This document shows positions 1-10,063 of a DNA stretch of 64,000 nt, piece after piece; the stretch's first letter is position 1; every line of letters starts with the position of its first letter. A program made the translations under genes and the position numbers. The stretch covers positions 1 through 64,000 of the forward strand of contig CAJWAA010000002.1 of NCBI GenBank assembly GCA_913020295.1. The letters are read 5' to 3'. The notes under the pieces were generated by a model, which saw nothing but the letters and a program-made list of their open reading frames with translations, did no database searches and was not told the origin of the DNA. The DNA comes from an uncultured Flavobacteriaceae bacterium (GTDB taxonomy: Bacteria > Bacteroidota > Bacteroidia > Flavobacteriales > Flavobacteriaceae).

Positions 1-598
1 TATTATTGAGGTTGAGGACACCCGCACTGAGTAATCCGATGGCTGTTCCCAGAAACAGGGCAGTACTATCAACCGTTTGAGTCTGTAAATAATAGGCACC
101 CATCACACTTACCCAGCCAAAAAAGAGAAAAACAAATAAATCACCCAAACCATGGTATCCATATGCAGCTCGACCCACTGTATATCTGATAGCAGCCCAA
201 ACTGCTGCACCCGCAAGCACGATAAAAAAGAAAGAAACTAACAATTGTTCCTCACCCAATGCTATGTAAATTAAACTTAAGGCCAATAGGATTGAAATCA
301 ATGCAGCAATAACAATCCCTTTTTTTAGGGCTTTGGCCGAAAGCAATCCCTGCTGCAATATTCGTCCAGGTCCCAACCTATTTGCATTATCTGTACCCTT
401 TATTCCGTCTCCATAATCATTGGCAAAATTGGAAATGATTTGAAAAGCTATGGCGGTCATAATGGAGCCGATAAAAACCACTGAAGAAAAGTTTTCTTCC
501 TTGGATGCAATAGCATTACCGGTGATGATCCCTGCAACGGACAGTGGCAAGGTTCTTAATCGAGCAGCAGCCAACCAAACTGAAAATTGAGTCCTCAA
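1..598 (-). CDS. menA: MenA, 1,4-dihydroxy-2-naphthoate prenyltransferase (3'-truncated by window edge)
   Basis: This is a UbiA-family membrane prenyltransferase that attaches the polyprenyl tail to DHNA in menaquinone synthesis. About 199 codons are readable. After an N-terminal LPLSVAGIITGNA segment comes the first aspartate-rich motif NFANDYGDGIKGTDN, then RLGPGRI, several hydrophobic helices and GYHGLGDLFVFLFFG. All of these are typical of MenA. There is no ATG in frame near the start; a TTG at 596-598 lies five bases after the menB stop, so I chose TTG. The family is usually about 300 residues, so roughly the last third lies outside the window. It is the fifth gene of the men operon. The family call is firm; the exact start is less certain. 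Confidence 0.9.
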   Translation of the reverse strand, partial: MRTQFSVWLAAARLRTLPLSVAGIITGNAIASKEENFSSVVFIGSIMTAIAFQIISNFANDYGDGIKGTDNANRLGPGRILQQGLLSAKALKKGIVIAALISILLALSLIYIALGEEQLLVSFFFIVLAGAAVWAAIRYTVGRAAYGYHGLGDLFVFLFFGWVSVMGAYYLQTQTVDSTALFLGTAIGLLSAGVLNLNN

Positions 599-602
599 TG
601 AA

Positions 603-1424
603 TTAAGGAAATTTAGGATACTGTTTGAAATTGGGGTCCCTTTTGTCGAGAAAAGCCTGTTTACCCTCCTGTGCCTCGTCCATCAGGTAATACATCAAGG
701 TAGCATCTCCTGCCAATTGCATCAAACCGTGCTGACCGTCCAATTCTGCATTTAAACACCTCTTGATCATGCGTAAAGCTAAAGGACTTCTTTTTTGCAT
801 CAGCTTACACCACTCCAAAACAGTTGTCTCTAATTCATTTAATGGAACAACTTTGTTTACCAATCCCATTTTTTCTGCTTCGGCAGCTGAATATTGTTGA
901 CATAAAAACCAAATTTCTCTAGCTTTTTTTTGACCTACATGTCTTGCCAAATAAGAAGAACCAAAACCACCATCAAAGCTACCTACCTTTGGACCGGTTT
1001 GTCCAAAAATAGCATTTTCACTGGCAATGGTCAAGTCGCAAACCACATGCAAAACATGACCTCCTCCAATGGCATAGCCATTGACCATAGCCACTACGGG
1101 TTTAGGCAATTCTCTGATACGTTTATGTAAATCCAATACATTCAATCGGGGTACACCGTCTTCTCCAACATATCCACCTACTCCTTTCACGTTTTGATCA
1201 CCACCACTACAAAAAGCCTTGTCACCAGCTCCTGTTAAAACCACTACATCAATGTCATTGCGCTCTCGACAAACTTCCATAGCTTCAAGCATTTGAATAT
1301 TGGTCTCCGGACGAAAAGCATTATAAACCTTGGGGCGATTGATTGTAATTTTGGCCACTCCTTCGTTTAACTCAAATTTAATGTCACTATAATCTGCTAG
1401 ACTCTCCCATTCTATTTTTTTCAT
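603..1424 (-). CDS. menB: MenB, 1,4-dihydroxy-2-naphthoyl-CoA synthase
   Basis: A crotonase-fold enzyme of 273 residues that closes the second ring of o-succinylbenzoyl-CoA to give DHNA-CoA. MenB hallmarks are visible: [11 protein letters not shown] in the oxyanion-hole region, [28 protein letters not shown] followed by [13 protein letters not shown], and the C-terminal [14 protein letters not shown]. Length is normal for the family. It sits 118 bases downstream of menD and ends five bases before the menA start, so menB and menA are probably co-transcribed. It could only be confused with another enoyl-CoA hydratase, but the motif set and neighbours make MenB clear. Confidence 0.97.
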   Translation of the reverse strand: MKKIEWESLADYSDIKFELNEGVAKITINRPKVYNAFRPETNIQMLEAMEVCRERNDIDVVVLTGAGDKAFCSGGDQNVKGVGGYVGEDGVPRLNVLDLHKRIRELPKPVVAMVNGYAIGGGHVLHVVCDLTIASENAIFGQTGPKVGSFDGGFGSSYLARHVGQKKAREIWFLCQQYSAAEAEKMGLVNKVVPLNELETTVLEWCKLMQKRSPLALRMIKRCLNAELDGQHGLMQLAGDATLMYYLMDEAQEGKQAFLDKRDPNFKQYPKFP

Positions 1425-1542
1425 CTATTTAAATCTTTAATAATAAGCTGATATTTGATCAGTTCCTTTCATTAATGAATTTGTATTTGCGGTTTAAATC
1501 GCTCTTGCTGAGGTTTAATTAGGTTGTTATTAGATTTCAAAT

Positions 1543-3330
1543 TTAAGACTTTTGCATGGCTTTAAAGTAATTTAATAAGATACTGTCATTAATCTTTCTA
1601 GGGGTCTTAATCTCTAAAAGCTTCGGCTTATACGATGGATTAAAGAAGCTTTTTAATGCCCATTTTAATCCGGTATTGGTATTTACTGATTTATAATGAA
1701 AACCAAAATCCTTACATATTCGACGTGCATTTCGGTTATGTATGGTTTCAAAATAAGTATCGTAAATAGGACTGTCTTTTAACCCAGAAAGAATTCTAAA
1801 AATCCCACCTCCATGATTGTTGATCAAAACAATCCTAAAATTTGAGGGAATATAATCATTCCACAATCCATTTATATCATAAAAGAAACTAAGATCTCCA
1901 GTCACCAATAAGCTTGGATTAGGATTAATCATTGCTGCACCAACAGCAGTTGCGGTTGATCCGTCAATTCCACTAGTTCCACGATTACAATAAACTTCTG
2001 CATGCTGAGGCATATCAAAAAGCTGTGCGTAGCGTACTGTGGAACTGTTGGCCAGCTGCAGATGAAGCCTCCCTGGAAGATTTGAAAAAATAGTTTCAAA
2101 AGCTTTCAAATCAGAAAAAGGAATATCACGAAGATAAGCACTTCCCAAATTAAGTTGAGCCCTATACTGACCTAGAATCAAAGACTTATAACTGCCCTTC
2201 CCCTTAGAGTAATCTTTAAATAATTCAGAGAAAAAAGTATTTACCGTCATGGAAAAATGTTGCGTCAAACTATAATAAGTATCAAAAGCCCTGAAAGGAT
2301 CTATATGCCAATGTTCCTTGGGAGAAAAATCTCTCAATATTTTTTTTATCTTTTTTGAAACCACCATTCCTCCAAAAGTCAATAAAATTTCAGGTTGTAA
2401 GATTTTAAAAAAATCTGTGTTGGCATTTTCCAATGGGGCAATCAATGAATCAATAGAATTTATAGCATTGGGCATTCGCAGATTGGAAGTGGTCTCGGTA
2501 AACATAATCACGGTGGGATCAGCGTCTATTATATCTAACCACTCTTTATCAATATTATCGGGGTCGTTTACACCAACTAAGACCATTTTTTTCTTAACCT
2601 GCTGCCATTTTTTTTTGAATACTTCAAAATCAAGCTCAGAATTGGAAATCTCAGGTGCAATCATTTGGGAGATTTTCAACGGGTAGGTGGTCATCCCATA
2701 CAATGGTTCTTCCATGGGAATATTTAAGTGAACAGGTCCACTTTTTTGAATGGCTCGGCTTAAAACCCTATTGATTTGTTCCTCGTTGGACTTTTGGATT
2801 TTCTTTTGTTTGGTTTCGATTTGTTTTTGAGTAGATTTTTTGGGAATCAGTTTTTGATTTGGATTCTCCAATAAAGTCGCGGTGGCATGACTCACATCCG
2901 GACTCAGATATGAAAAATCTACCAAGTGGGGTTCAAAGACACCTTTCTGTTGAATGGTTTGCCCATCTCCAATATCAATGCTATAAGGCATGCGATCGGC
3001 AGAAATAATGACCAGTGGAATATTACTATAAAAAGCTTCAGCAACGGCAGGATAAAAATTCAGAAGAGCTGAACCCGAGGTACAAACCACTGCGCTAGGA
3101 GTTGTAAGTTGCTGCGCCATTCCCATAGCAAAAAAAGCTGCCGAACGCTCATCAACAACACTATAGGTCTTGAAGAAAGGGTTTTCCGTAAAACCGTTGG
3201 TCAGAGGAGCATTTCTTGAACCCGGACAAATAACTATGTGTCGTATACAGTTCATTTCACAAAACTTGACAATGGTCTGGGCTATTGGAATCTCTGGATA
3301 TTTAATCGATGTACTCCCTGAGTTTTTCAT
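1543..3330 (-). CDS. menD: MenD, SEPHCHC synthase
   Basis: A thiamine-diphosphate enzyme that joins isochorismate and 2-oxoglutarate to give 2-succinyl-5-enolpyruvyl-6-hydroxy-3-cyclohexene-1-carboxylate. The N-terminal PYR domain carries CPGSRNAPL and VDERSAAFFAMGMAQ; the C-terminal PP domain carries NRGTSGIDGSTATAVGAA and GDLSFFYDINGLWN. I chose the ATG at 3330 (595 aa, MKNSGSTSIKYPEIP). The frame is open to a TTG at 3387 overlapping the menF stop, but the extra 19 residues (beginning MIFLRDHSP) do not look like the family N terminus. A lysine-rich stretch near residues 160-200 looks like a linker or insertion. It follows menF in the operon. Confidence 0.95.
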   Translation of the reverse strand: MKNSGSTSIKYPEIPIAQTIVKFCEMNCIRHIVICPGSRNAPLTNGFTENPFFKTYSVVDERSAAFFAMGMAQQLTTPSAVVCTSGSALLNFYPAVAEAFYSNIPLVIISADRMPYSIDIGDGQTIQQKGVFEPHLVDFSYLSPDVSHATATLLENPNQKLIPKKSTQKQIETKQKKIQKSNEEQINRVLSRAIQKSGPVHLNIPMEEPLYGMTTYPLKISQMIAPEISNSELDFEVFKKKWQQVKKKMVLVGVNDPDNIDKEWLDIIDADPTVIMFTETTSNLRMPNAINSIDSLIAPLENANTDFFKILQPEILLTFGGMVVSKKIKKILRDFSPKEHWHIDPFRAFDTYYSLTQHFSMTVNTFFSELFKDYSKGKGSYKSLILGQYRAQLNLGSAYLRDIPFSDLKAFETIFSNLPGRLHLQLANSSTVRYAQLFDMPQHAEVYCNRGTSGIDGSTATAVGAAMINPNPSLLVTGDLSFFYDINGLWNDYIPSNFRIVLINNHGGGIFRILSGLKDSPIYDTYFETIHNRNARRICKDFGFHYKSVNTNTGLKWALKSFFNPSYKPKLLEIKTPRKINDSILLNYFKAMQKS

Positions 3331-3383
3331 TTTCTTCGCACTACAAAAATACAAAACCCTAGGGGAATGATCCCTCAAAAATA

Positions 3384-4427
3384 TCAAAGAGCAGCCAATA
3401 AGGTTTTGGCTTTATTTTGGGTTTCCTCCCACTCTTTTTCAGGATCACTGTCTTGGGTAATTCCTGCTCCTACATACAATTGTAAGTCTTGTGAAATAAT
3501 TTGGGCACAGCGAAGATTCACAAACAAATCAATTTGATCTTCTCCATTTACAGGACCAAAAAAACCAGTATAATAGCCTCGATCTAGGTTTTCGTGTTCT
3601 TTGAGAAAACTCATACCCAGCTCAACGGGGATACCGCCAACAGCAGGTGAAGGATGTAACTTTTTTAACAATGCTGTCATATTGACCTGCTCTACTTCCA
3701 GTGAAAATTCATTACACAAATGAACTAAATTACCCGCCCTCCGTGTAAATGTCTGGGAACATTTTACTGCTACCGATGGAAAAAGGGCTTTCAAATCACT
3801 TTGTAATGTATCTCTCACCCATGCCTGTTCTTTCCTCTCTTTGTCTCCCCAATTATATTTCTCGCGGGGGTGATAGGGCAAAGTTCCTGCTAGTGCCATA
3901 GTGGTCAGTTGACCCGAATGAAGAGAAAAAAGGTTTTCAGGACTTGCGCCAACCCATGTCTCAGCTTTAGGATGATGCCAAAAATAAACCATTGCTTGAG
4001 GATAGAGCGTCAATAAATGGGTGAATAATTGCAAAGCATCCAACCCACCGCTTTTGGTCATCTTTCTTGCAACCACCAATTTTTTGAGGTGGCCCGATGC
4101 GATTACTTTCTTTGTTTTATTTACTATTTTTATGAAAGACTCTTTATGTTCCGAATGAAATAAGTTTACAACTCCTTTTGACTCAAAAGCTTTGGTTTTA
4201 TAATCAAATTTTAAATGGTTTTTTGCAGACACATAAACGGCAGGGAGAGGAGAATCAAAACGACTCATCACAAAACCATTGATCTTTAAATCGTTGGTAA
4301 GAAGCAAGGAATTATCATCTTGAAAGTTACAATGGACGTTATTGGTATTAGGTAATCTGTAAAAAACAAAGGGTTGGTCACGGGACAAAAGCTTTGCAAA
4401 AACTTCCTCAAGATCGTACTTTTTCAT
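3384..4427 (-). CDS. menF: MenF, isochorismate synthase
   Basis: A chorismate-binding enzyme of 347 residues that converts chorismate to isochorismate, the first committed menaquinone step. Visible family motifs are WVGASPENLFSL, TMALAGTLPY, LHPSPAVGGIP, RGYYTGFFGPV and the C-terminal YVGAGITQDSDPEKEWEET. An entC-type siderophore role is possible by sequence alone, but placement between the hotdog thioesterase and menD argues for menaquinone. The ATG lies immediately after the stop of the upstream gene with no gap, and the stop overlaps the possible TTG start of menD, which indicates translational coupling. Confidence 0.94.
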   Translation of the reverse strand: MKKYDLEEVFAKLLSRDQPFVFYRLPNTNNVHCNFQDDNSLLLTNDLKINGFVMSRFDSPLPAVYVSAKNHLKFDYKTKAFESKGVVNLFHSEHKESFIKIVNKTKKVIASGHLKKLVVARKMTKSGGLDALQLFTHLLTLYPQAMVYFWHHPKAETWVGASPENLFSLHSGQLTTMALAGTLPYHPREKYNWGDKERKEQAWVRDTLQSDLKALFPSVAVKCSQTFTRRAGNLVHLCNEFSLEVEQVNMTALLKKLHPSPAVGGIPVELGMSFLKEHENLDRGYYTGFFGPVNGEDQIDLFVNLRCAQIISQDLQLYVGAGITQDSDPEKEWEETQNKAKTLLAAL

Positions 4428-4844
4428 TTATTTTTTGGATAGGGAAAAGGTGGAAAGCTTACAATGGGAAATCAAATTGTCTTGATCATCAACCACCCTA
4501 ATCTCAATCAACTGAATGGTTTTTCCCATGTGTAGTGGTTTGGCAGTAGCAGTGACGTATCCACTACTTGTACTTTTCAGGTGATTAGCAGAGATTTCAA
4601 TTCCAACGGTAGAAATGGATGGGTCTTGACTCAAGACCGAAACAGCAGCACTTCCGACAGTTTCAGCCAAAGCAACTGTAGCTCCACCATGAAGCAAACC
4701 ATGTATCTGGTGAACTTTAGGAGTAACGGGCATTCGTGCAGAAAGAAAATCTTCTCCTAAATCAACAAACTCAATCTCCAAAGTCTCCATTAAGTTCCCC
4801 TTTACCATGGCATTACAGATCTCTAGAATTTTTTCTTTTTCCAT
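4428..4844 (-). CDS. menI: Hotdog-fold (PaaI/YdiI-type) thioesterase, probable DHNA-CoA hydrolase MenI
   Basis: A single hotdog domain of 138 residues. The segment HGLLHGGATVALAETVGSAA contains the active-site region, with Glu as likely catalytic residue, as in YdiI/MenI-type enzymes; the C-terminal half has VGIEISANHLKS, typical of PaaI thioesterases. The position as first gene of the men operon, abutting menF, makes hydrolysis of DHNA-CoA to DHNA the most likely role. The family alone would also allow phenylacetyl-CoA or general acyl-CoA thioesterase activity, so the specific name is inference from context. Confidence 0.75.
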   Translation of the reverse strand: MEKEKILEICNAMVKGNLMETLEIEFVDLGEDFLSARMPVTPKVHQIHGLLHGGATVALAETVGSAAVSVLSQDPSISTVGIEISANHLKSTSSGYVTATAKPLHMGKTIQLIEIRVVDDQDNLISHCKLSTFSLSKK

Positions 4845-4864
4845 ATCCTCTAAGTAAAATTATA

Positions 4865-4897
4865 AAAACCTCCCACCAATAAACGGCAGGAGGTTTT
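4865..4897 (-). terminator. Intrinsic terminator of dnaK
   Basis: An inverted repeat of nine bases (AAAACCTCC at 4865-4873 and GGAGGTTTT at 4889-4897) with a 15-base loop lies just after the dnaK stop. Read on the minus strand the right arm runs into a T-rich tract. It separates dnaK from the men operon. Confidence 0.8.
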
Positions 4898-4919
4898 CTT
4901 TTGAATCTTCAAATCAAAA

Positions 4920-6836
4920 TTAATCCTTTACTTCTTCGAAATCAACATCTTGGACATCGTCTCCACCTTTAGCATTATCTTTTTCTTTGGAAGGTGGTGT
5001 ATCAGCTGTATTATTGCCTTTAGCAGATTCTGCTTGGGCTTTGTACATTTCTTCAGATGCATTTTTCCATGCTTCATTGATTTTCTCTAAAGCAGCATCA
5101 ATAGCAGTTAGCTCTTTAGACCCATGTGCTTTTTTCAATTCTTCTAAAGCAGATTCTATGGGAGCTTTTTTCTCGTCAGAAAGCTTCTCTCCAAATTCCT
5201 TCAACTGCTTTTCAGTTTGAAAGATCATTTGATCTGCACTGTTGAGTTTATCGACTTCCTCCTTTGCTTTTTTATCGCTGTCAGCATTTGCCTCAGCTTC
5301 TTTTTTCATTTTTTCGATTTCCTCTTCTGTGAGGCCTGAAGAAGCCTCAATACGGATATCTTGTGATTTTCCAGTAGCTTTGTCGGAAGCACTCACTTTT
5401 ATGATTCCATTGGCATCGATATCAAATGTAACCTCAATTTGTGGGGTACCTCTTGGAGCCGGTGGTATCCCATCTAAGTGAAATCTTCCTATGGTTTTAT
5501 TGTCAGCTGCCATGGAACGCTCACCTTGAAGCACATGAATTTCTACTGAGGGCTGATTATCTGCTGCAGTAGAAAAAACCTGTGATTTTTTAGTCGGAAT
5601 AGTGGTATTAGCATCGATCAGTTTAGTCATTACACTACCCATGGTTTCAATGCCCAGGGATAGAGGTGTTACGTCAAGCAACAAAACGTCTTTGACGTCT
5701 CCAGTCAAAACACCTCCTTGAATAGCAGCTCCAATAGCAACAACCTCGTCAGGATTAACTCCCTTAGAGGGTTTTTTACCAAAAAACTTTTCTACTTCTT
5801 CTTGGATGATAGGAATACGTGTAGAACCCCCTACCAATATCACCTCGTCAATATCTCCTGTGGAAATCCCTGCATCGTTCAATGCCTTTTCAACAGGCGC
5901 CATGGATCTTTTAACCAATTGATCAGAAAGTTGCTCGAATTTGGCACGTGTCAAATTGGTGACCAAATGTTTTGGTCCAGAGGCCGTTGCTGTGACATAT
6001 GGCAAATTAATTTCAGTTTGTGCTGAGGAGGACAATTCAATTTTAGCTTTTTCAGCGGCCTCCTTCAAGCGTTGTAATGCCATTGGATCGTCTCTCAAGT
6101 CAATTTGCTCAGCTTTTTTAAAATCATCAGCAAGAAAATCAATCAATACTTGATCAAAATCATCTCCACCCAAGTGAGTATCTCCATTGGTTGACAAAAC
6201 CTCAAAAACACCATCACCTAATTCTAGAATAGAAATGTCAAAAGTACCGCCTCCCAAATCATAAACGGCAATTTTACTATCGCCCCCACTTTTCTTGTCC
6301 AAGCCAAAGGCTAATGCAGCTGCTGTAGGTTCATTGATGATTCTTTGGACCTTTAATCCGGCAATTTCTCCTGCTTCTTTTGTAGCTTGACGTTGGGCGT
6401 CATTAAAATATGCCGGAACAGTTATTACCGCTTCAGTTACATCTTGCCCCAGATAATCCTCTGCTGTCTTTTTCATTTTTTGTAAAATCATGGCAGATAG
6501 TTCTTGTGGGGTATATAGACGTCCGTCAATATCTATTCTTGGGGTATTATTATCTCCTTTGGCTACCTTATAAGCCACTGTTTTAGCCTCTTTAGATGAT
6601 TCTGAAAATTTATTACCCATAAATCTCTTTACAGATGCAATTGTTTTCGTGGGGTTCGTCACTGCCTGTCTTTTAGCAGGATCACCCACTTTTATTTCGC
6701 CTCCCTCAACAAAAGCGATTACAGAGGGAGTTGTTCTTTTGCCTTCAGCATTAGGAATGACCACGGGTTCGTTTCCTTCCATTACAGAAACGCACGAATT
6801 GGTAGTTCCTAAGTCAATTCCGATTATTTTGCTCAT
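4920..6836 (-). CDS. dnaK: DnaK, Hsp70 chaperone
   Basis: A full-length Hsp70 of 638 residues. The ATPase domain begins [18 protein letters not shown] and contains [27 protein letters not shown] and [14 protein letters not shown]. The substrate-binding domain has [13 protein letters not shown]. The lid and acidic tail end in [13 protein letters not shown], the usual EEVKD-type C terminus. It folds nascent and heat-damaged proteins with DnaJ and GrpE, neither of which is in this window. It is monocistronic: a terminator follows directly, and panB diverges upstream. A sigma54-like sequence lies about 30 bases before the start codon. Confidence 0.98.
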   Translation of the reverse strand: MSKIIGIDLGTTNSCVSVMEGNEPVVIPNAEGKRTTPSVIAFVEGGEIKVGDPAKRQAVTNPTKTIASVKRFMGNKFSESSKEAKTVAYKVAKGDNNTPRIDIDGRLYTPQELSAMILQKMKKTAEDYLGQDVTEAVITVPAYFNDAQRQATKEAGEIAGLKVQRIINEPTAAALAFGLDKKSGGDSKIAVYDLGGGTFDISILELGDGVFEVLSTNGDTHLGGDDFDQVLIDFLADDFKKAEQIDLRDDPMALQRLKEAAEKAKIELSSSAQTEINLPYVTATASGPKHLVTNLTRAKFEQLSDQLVKRSMAPVEKALNDAGISTGDIDEVILVGGSTRIPIIQEEVEKFFGKKPSKGVNPDEVVAIGAAIQGGVLTGDVKDVLLLDVTPLSLGIETMGSVMTKLIDANTTIPTKKSQVFSTAADNQPSVEIHVLQGERSMAADNKTIGRFHLDGIPPAPRGTPQIEVTFDIDANGIIKVSASDKATGKSQDIRIEASSGLTEEEIEKMKKEAEANADSDKKAKEEVDKLNSADQMIFQTEKQLKEFGEKLSDEKKAPIESALEELKKAHGSKELTAIDAALEKINEAWKNASEEMYKAQAESAKGNNTADTPPSKEKDNAKGGDDVQDVDFEEVKD

Positions 6837-6862
6837 AATTATATTAGGTTTAATTTAGTTTA

Positions 6863-6878
6863 TTCAAGCATTGTGCCA
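6863..6878 (-). promoter_or_regulatory. Sigma54-like -24/-12 sequence upstream of dnaK
   Basis: On the minus strand this reads TGGCACAATGCTTGAA. TGGCAC, five bases and TTGAA match the sigma54 layout TGGCAC-N5-TTGCW at 10 of 11 positions; the normally conserved C of the -12 GC is replaced by A. The -12 element is about 27 bases from the dnaK ATG, which would give a short leader. The missing -12 C makes function uncertain. Confidence 0.3.
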
Positions 6879-6970
6879 TTATGATATCTCTGACACCTTG
6901 TCATACCCTTTATACAGAATGGAATATTTTTTACAACATCAAAACAAAAAAAACTATTTTTACAACCATT

Positions 6971-7789
6971 ATGTCAAAAGCATCAGAAAATTACGTTCGG
7001 GTTACAACTCGTACTTTATCAGAAATGAAAGCCCATGGGGAAAAAATTGCCATGCTCACAGCCTATGATTTTACAATGGCTGGGATTGTTGATAAGGCAG
7101 GAATTGATGTAATACTCGTGGGTGATTCAGCCTCGAATGTCATGGCAGGTCATGAGACTACTTTACCCATAACTCTTGATCATATGATCTACCATGCCAC
7201 AAGTGTTGTAAGAGGTGTGAATCGGGCGTTGGTAGTTGTTGACCTTCCTTTTGGTACTTACCAAGCAGATTCTAAGGAGGCACTTCGATCAGCGATCAGA
7301 ATCATGAAAGAGTCTGGAGCACATGCCCTAAAGCTTGAAGGGGGTAGTCAAATTAAGGAATCCATAGAAAGAATTCTTCAAGCCGGTATACCCGTAATGG
7401 GACATTTGGGATTAACTCCGCAATCCATATATAAATTTGGAACCTATTCAGTCAGGGCGAAAGAGAAGGCAGAAGCGGAACAATTGCTCAGTGAAGCTCA
7501 AATGCTTGAAAAGGCTGGTTGTTTTAGTATTGTTTTGGAAAAAATTCCAGCTAAATTAGCTGAAAAAGTATCCAAAACAGTTAATATTCCTATCATCGGA
7601 ATTGGGGCAGGGGTACATGTCGACGGTCAGGTTTTGGTTTTGAATGACATGCTAGGGATGAATAAAGAATTTAGTCCACGTTTTTTAAGACGATATCTTA
7701 ACTTGGATAATGAAATTTCTAAAGCCATCAAAAATTATACTGCTGACGTTAAAAACCAAGATTTCCCCAATAACCAAGAACAATATTAA
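6971..7789 (+). CDS. panB: PanB, 3-methyl-2-oxobutanoate hydroxymethyltransferase
   Basis: This transfers a one-carbon unit from 5,10-methylene-THF to 2-oxoisovalerate to make ketopantoate for pantothenate and CoA. The protein is 272 residues from the ATG at 6971 ([16 protein letters not shown]). The frame extends upstream to 6881 but that stretch has no family similarity. Seen: [36 protein letters not shown] (metal-binding Asp and substrate loop), [10 protein letters not shown], and [18 protein letters not shown] with catalytic-region glycines. It diverges from dnaK and is followed 14 bases later by a pseudouridine synthase. Its substrate is the product of IlvD, encoded elsewhere in this window. 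Confidence 0.96.
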   Translation: MSKASENYVRVTTRTLSEMKAHGEKIAMLTAYDFTMAGIVDKAGIDVILVGDSASNVMAGHETTLPITLDHMIYHATSVVRGVNRALVVVDLPFGTYQADSKEALRSAIRIMKESGAHALKLEGGSQIKESIERILQAGIPVMGHLGLTPQSIYKFGTYSVRAKEKAEAEQLLSEAQMLEKAGCFSIVLEKIPAKLAEKVSKTVNIPIIGIGAGVHVDGQVLVLNDMLGMNKEFSPRFLRRYLNLDNEISKAIKNYTADVKNQDFPNNQEQY

Positions 7790-7803
7790 CACCCCACAAA
7801 ATC

Positions 7804-8478
7804 GTGCTTAGTGTCCTATATGAAGACAATCATCTAATAGCAGTCAATAAAGTAGCAGGGTATTTGGTTCAAGGAGATAAGACTGGAGACCAACCCTTGG
7901 TTGATAAAGTTAAGTCCTACATAAAAAAAAAATACAACAAACCAGGATCAGTATTCCTGGGCGTAGTGCATAGGTTGGATCGACCCACTAGTGGGGTCGT
8001 ACTCTTTGCTAGAACATCCAAAGCTCTCAGCCGAATGAATCTTCAATTTAAATTGAGAAACATAAACAAAATTTATTGGGCTGTTGTAGGGTCTGACATT
8101 AATCCACAAGCAAATACCCTAATCCATTGGCTAAAAAGGAATAAAAAAATGAACAAGTCTACAGCCCATGAGAATGAGATTATTGACTCTAAAAAGGCAG
8201 TACTTCACTACAAAAAGTTAATTGATTTGGATCGATATACTGTTTTGGAAATAAAGCTTGAAACGGGTAGACACCATCAAATTAGAAGTCAAATGACAAA
8301 AATTGGGTTTCCCATAAAAGGGGATCTAAAGTACGGTGCAAAAAGAAGTAATCCAGATGGAAGCATTGACCTACATGCACGCTCGTTGAGTTTCGATCAT
8401 CCCACCACAAAAGAGAGAATCAATATTGTTGCTCCCCCACCTGTTAAACCTCAATGGAACTTCTCTCTTTCCGATTGA
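7804..8478 (+). CDS. RluA-family RNA pseudouridine synthase
   Basis: A single-domain pseudouridine synthase of 224 residues. The catalytic motif HRLDRPTSGVVLFA contains the active-site Asp, and the C-terminal ETGRHHQIRSQMTKIGFPI plus GDLKYGA are typical RluA-family blocks. No S4 domain is seen, so it is closer to the RluA/TruC type than RluC/RluD; the RNA target cannot be assigned. The start is GTG at 7804, with the protein beginning right at the usual VLYEDNHLIAVNK strand. It follows panB closely and its 3' end overlaps the convergent gene by 35 bases. Confidence 0.9.
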   Translation: MLSVLYEDNHLIAVNKVAGYLVQGDKTGDQPLVDKVKSYIKKKYNKPGSVFLGVVHRLDRPTSGVVLFARTSKALSRMNLQFKLRNINKIYWAVVGSDINPQANTLIHWLKRNKKMNKSTAHENEIIDSKKAVLHYKKLIDLDRYTVLEIKLETGRHHQIRSQMTKIGFPIKGDLKYGAKRSNPDGSIDLHARSLSFDHPTTKERINIVAPPPVKPQWNFSLSD

Positions 8479-10012
8479 TCACTTTGGCTTTTTCGCGAAT
8501 GATTTCTCCGACGGGGCGATTTTCAATTTTACTTTCCAGCCAAGACAATATATCGAGGTACAAATAGGCACGGCGTTCGTAAGGATCGTCTTCATATTGC
8601 TTTAATTCTTTGTGGAGTTTTACAAATGCAGCCTTAAGTTCGTGTGGATAAATATCACCAAGAGAGCGAACAAATCGTATCATGGCTTTTTGAACCTCAT
8701 GAAGATCATTCATTTTAATCAGAAACTTATAGGTTTCTCGTAAATGCGCCTCTAGATGATAATCAAAACCCGCTTCATAATGAGCTACTACGCTAAGTAC
8801 TCTGGTGAAACAAAGAAGGTCTTCCCTCATCTTAAGGTGTTTGTTGTTAATGATCTTATTTAGGTAAACAATACAATTTTCGTGATCGTCTAAGCCAAAA
8901 TACAAACAGGCAATCTTGTAATAGAACATCATTACATGGTGGGGATCAATCTGGTTTTTAAATTCCTCAATTCCCTGAATAACCTCTGATATAATAACCA
9001 GCCCCTCCTTGAAATCACCTTGTAGGAAATACAAATTAAACAGATTATTATACGAGTACAAAAAACGCTGGGCGGCCAAATTTTCATTTTTTGGAAATTC
9101 CTCAGAATTGACCCTAATTAGCATATTGTTCAGGGTCTCTTTAAACTTTTCTGGATACTTAATCAAGGCCAAAGACTCCATTAAAAAATTATTTCCCTTG
9201 AGATAAAAAACAGGGTGGATGGAAATCATCTCCGTGTTTTCATTGAACATATCCACCCATTTGTTTGAATACTTGTAAGATGAAAGAAAATCTTGAACCA
9301 AAAAGCTATACCATACATGAGCTTTATAATACCATAACTTCTCTCTAAACCCAAGTTTTTCCAACTCCAGAGGCGGCATTTTTTCATAGAAAAACTTGGT
9401 AATTTCTCTGAATTCATCATCACTTTTTGCATAGCCTGTTTTGATGAGTTTTTCGTACAGCAACAGTGATAAATTGGATAATTGACTGGTCAGGTCATTA
9501 TGGGCTCTAAGGTTATCGGCTTCAATTATCAACTTTTCTGCTCGATTGGACAAACTGCGGGTAATGTATTGGGATTCTATGAGTTTTTCAAACTCTACAA
9601 TATCGTATGCAGCGTATTTTTCCTCATTTTTGAGAGCCAATGCCTTGGCCTTGTCCAAAATCTTTAGACTGAGTTTATACAGACCTTTTTGATACAATAT
9701 AGCTGCAAAATCCATTTGCTCTCTGATTTGGATGCGTATATTTTGATGAATGGGATTAAGTCTTAAACTTATAAGTATTTGTTTGTAAAGATGCGCTTTG
9801 AGATTAGAAAGCTGTTGTTTGGTTACAATCCCTTTGTCCAAAATTGCCTTTTCACTATATTTATCTAGCTTGTCTAGAAAATTGAAAAGACTCAAAAATT
9901 TTGCATTGTTATTGGATCCCATCCGCCCCACATACAGCTTAAATTGCCGCTTTTCAGATTTTGTCAATGACTTAATCAGCTGAAATAAATTGTCTTTTTG
10001 TTCATTAATCAT
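8444..10012 (-). CDS. Uncharacterised helical-repeat (TPR-like) protein
   Basis: I do not recognise a named family. The protein is 522 residues, cytoplasmic by appearance (no signal peptide or membrane segment), almost wholly helical and rich in Leu, Lys, Glu, Tyr. Repeating helix pairs such as YKLSLKILDKAKALALKNEEKY and GLVIISEVIQGIEEF look like degenerate tetratricopeptide repeats. The N terminus (DNLFQLIKSLTKSEKRQFK) looks like a conserved capping segment. A good Bacteroidota promoter precedes it (10064-10097), so it is expressed on its own. It overlaps the convergent pseudouridine synthase by 35 bases at the 3' end. A scaffold or protein-interaction role is only inference. Confidence 0.75.
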   Translation of the reverse strand: MINEQKDNLFQLIKSLTKSEKRQFKLYVGRMGSNNNAKFLSLFNFLDKLDKYSEKAILDKGIVTKQQLSNLKAHLYKQILISLRLNPIHQNIRIQIREQMDFAAILYQKGLYKLSLKILDKAKALALKNEEKYAAYDIVEFEKLIESQYITRSLSNRAEKLIIEADNLRAHNDLTSQLSNLSLLLYEKLIKTGYAKSDDEFREITKFFYEKMPPLELEKLGFREKLWYYKAHVWYSFLVQDFLSSYKYSNKWVDMFNENTEMISIHPVFYLKGNNFLMESLALIKYPEKFKETLNNMLIRVNSEEFPKNENLAAQRFLYSYNNLFNLYFLQGDFKEGLVIISEVIQGIEEFKNQIDPHHVMMFYYKIACLYFGLDDHENCIVYLNKIINNKHLKMREDLLCFTRVLSVVAHYEAGFDYHLEAHLRETYKFLIKMNDLHEVQKAMIRFVRSLGDIYPHELKAAFVKLHKELKQYEDDPYERRAYLYLDILSWLESKIENRPVGEIIREKAKVINRKERSSIEV

Positions 10013-10063
10013 TGTAACAAAAAATGATTTAAAAGGTTGTTTTATAGCTATTTATACCTAAAA

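Noticed and set aside
3331-3387. N-terminal extension of MenD from a TTG at 3387
   Set aside because: The 19 extra residues do not resemble MenD N termini, and the ATG at 3330 begins right at the conserved part.
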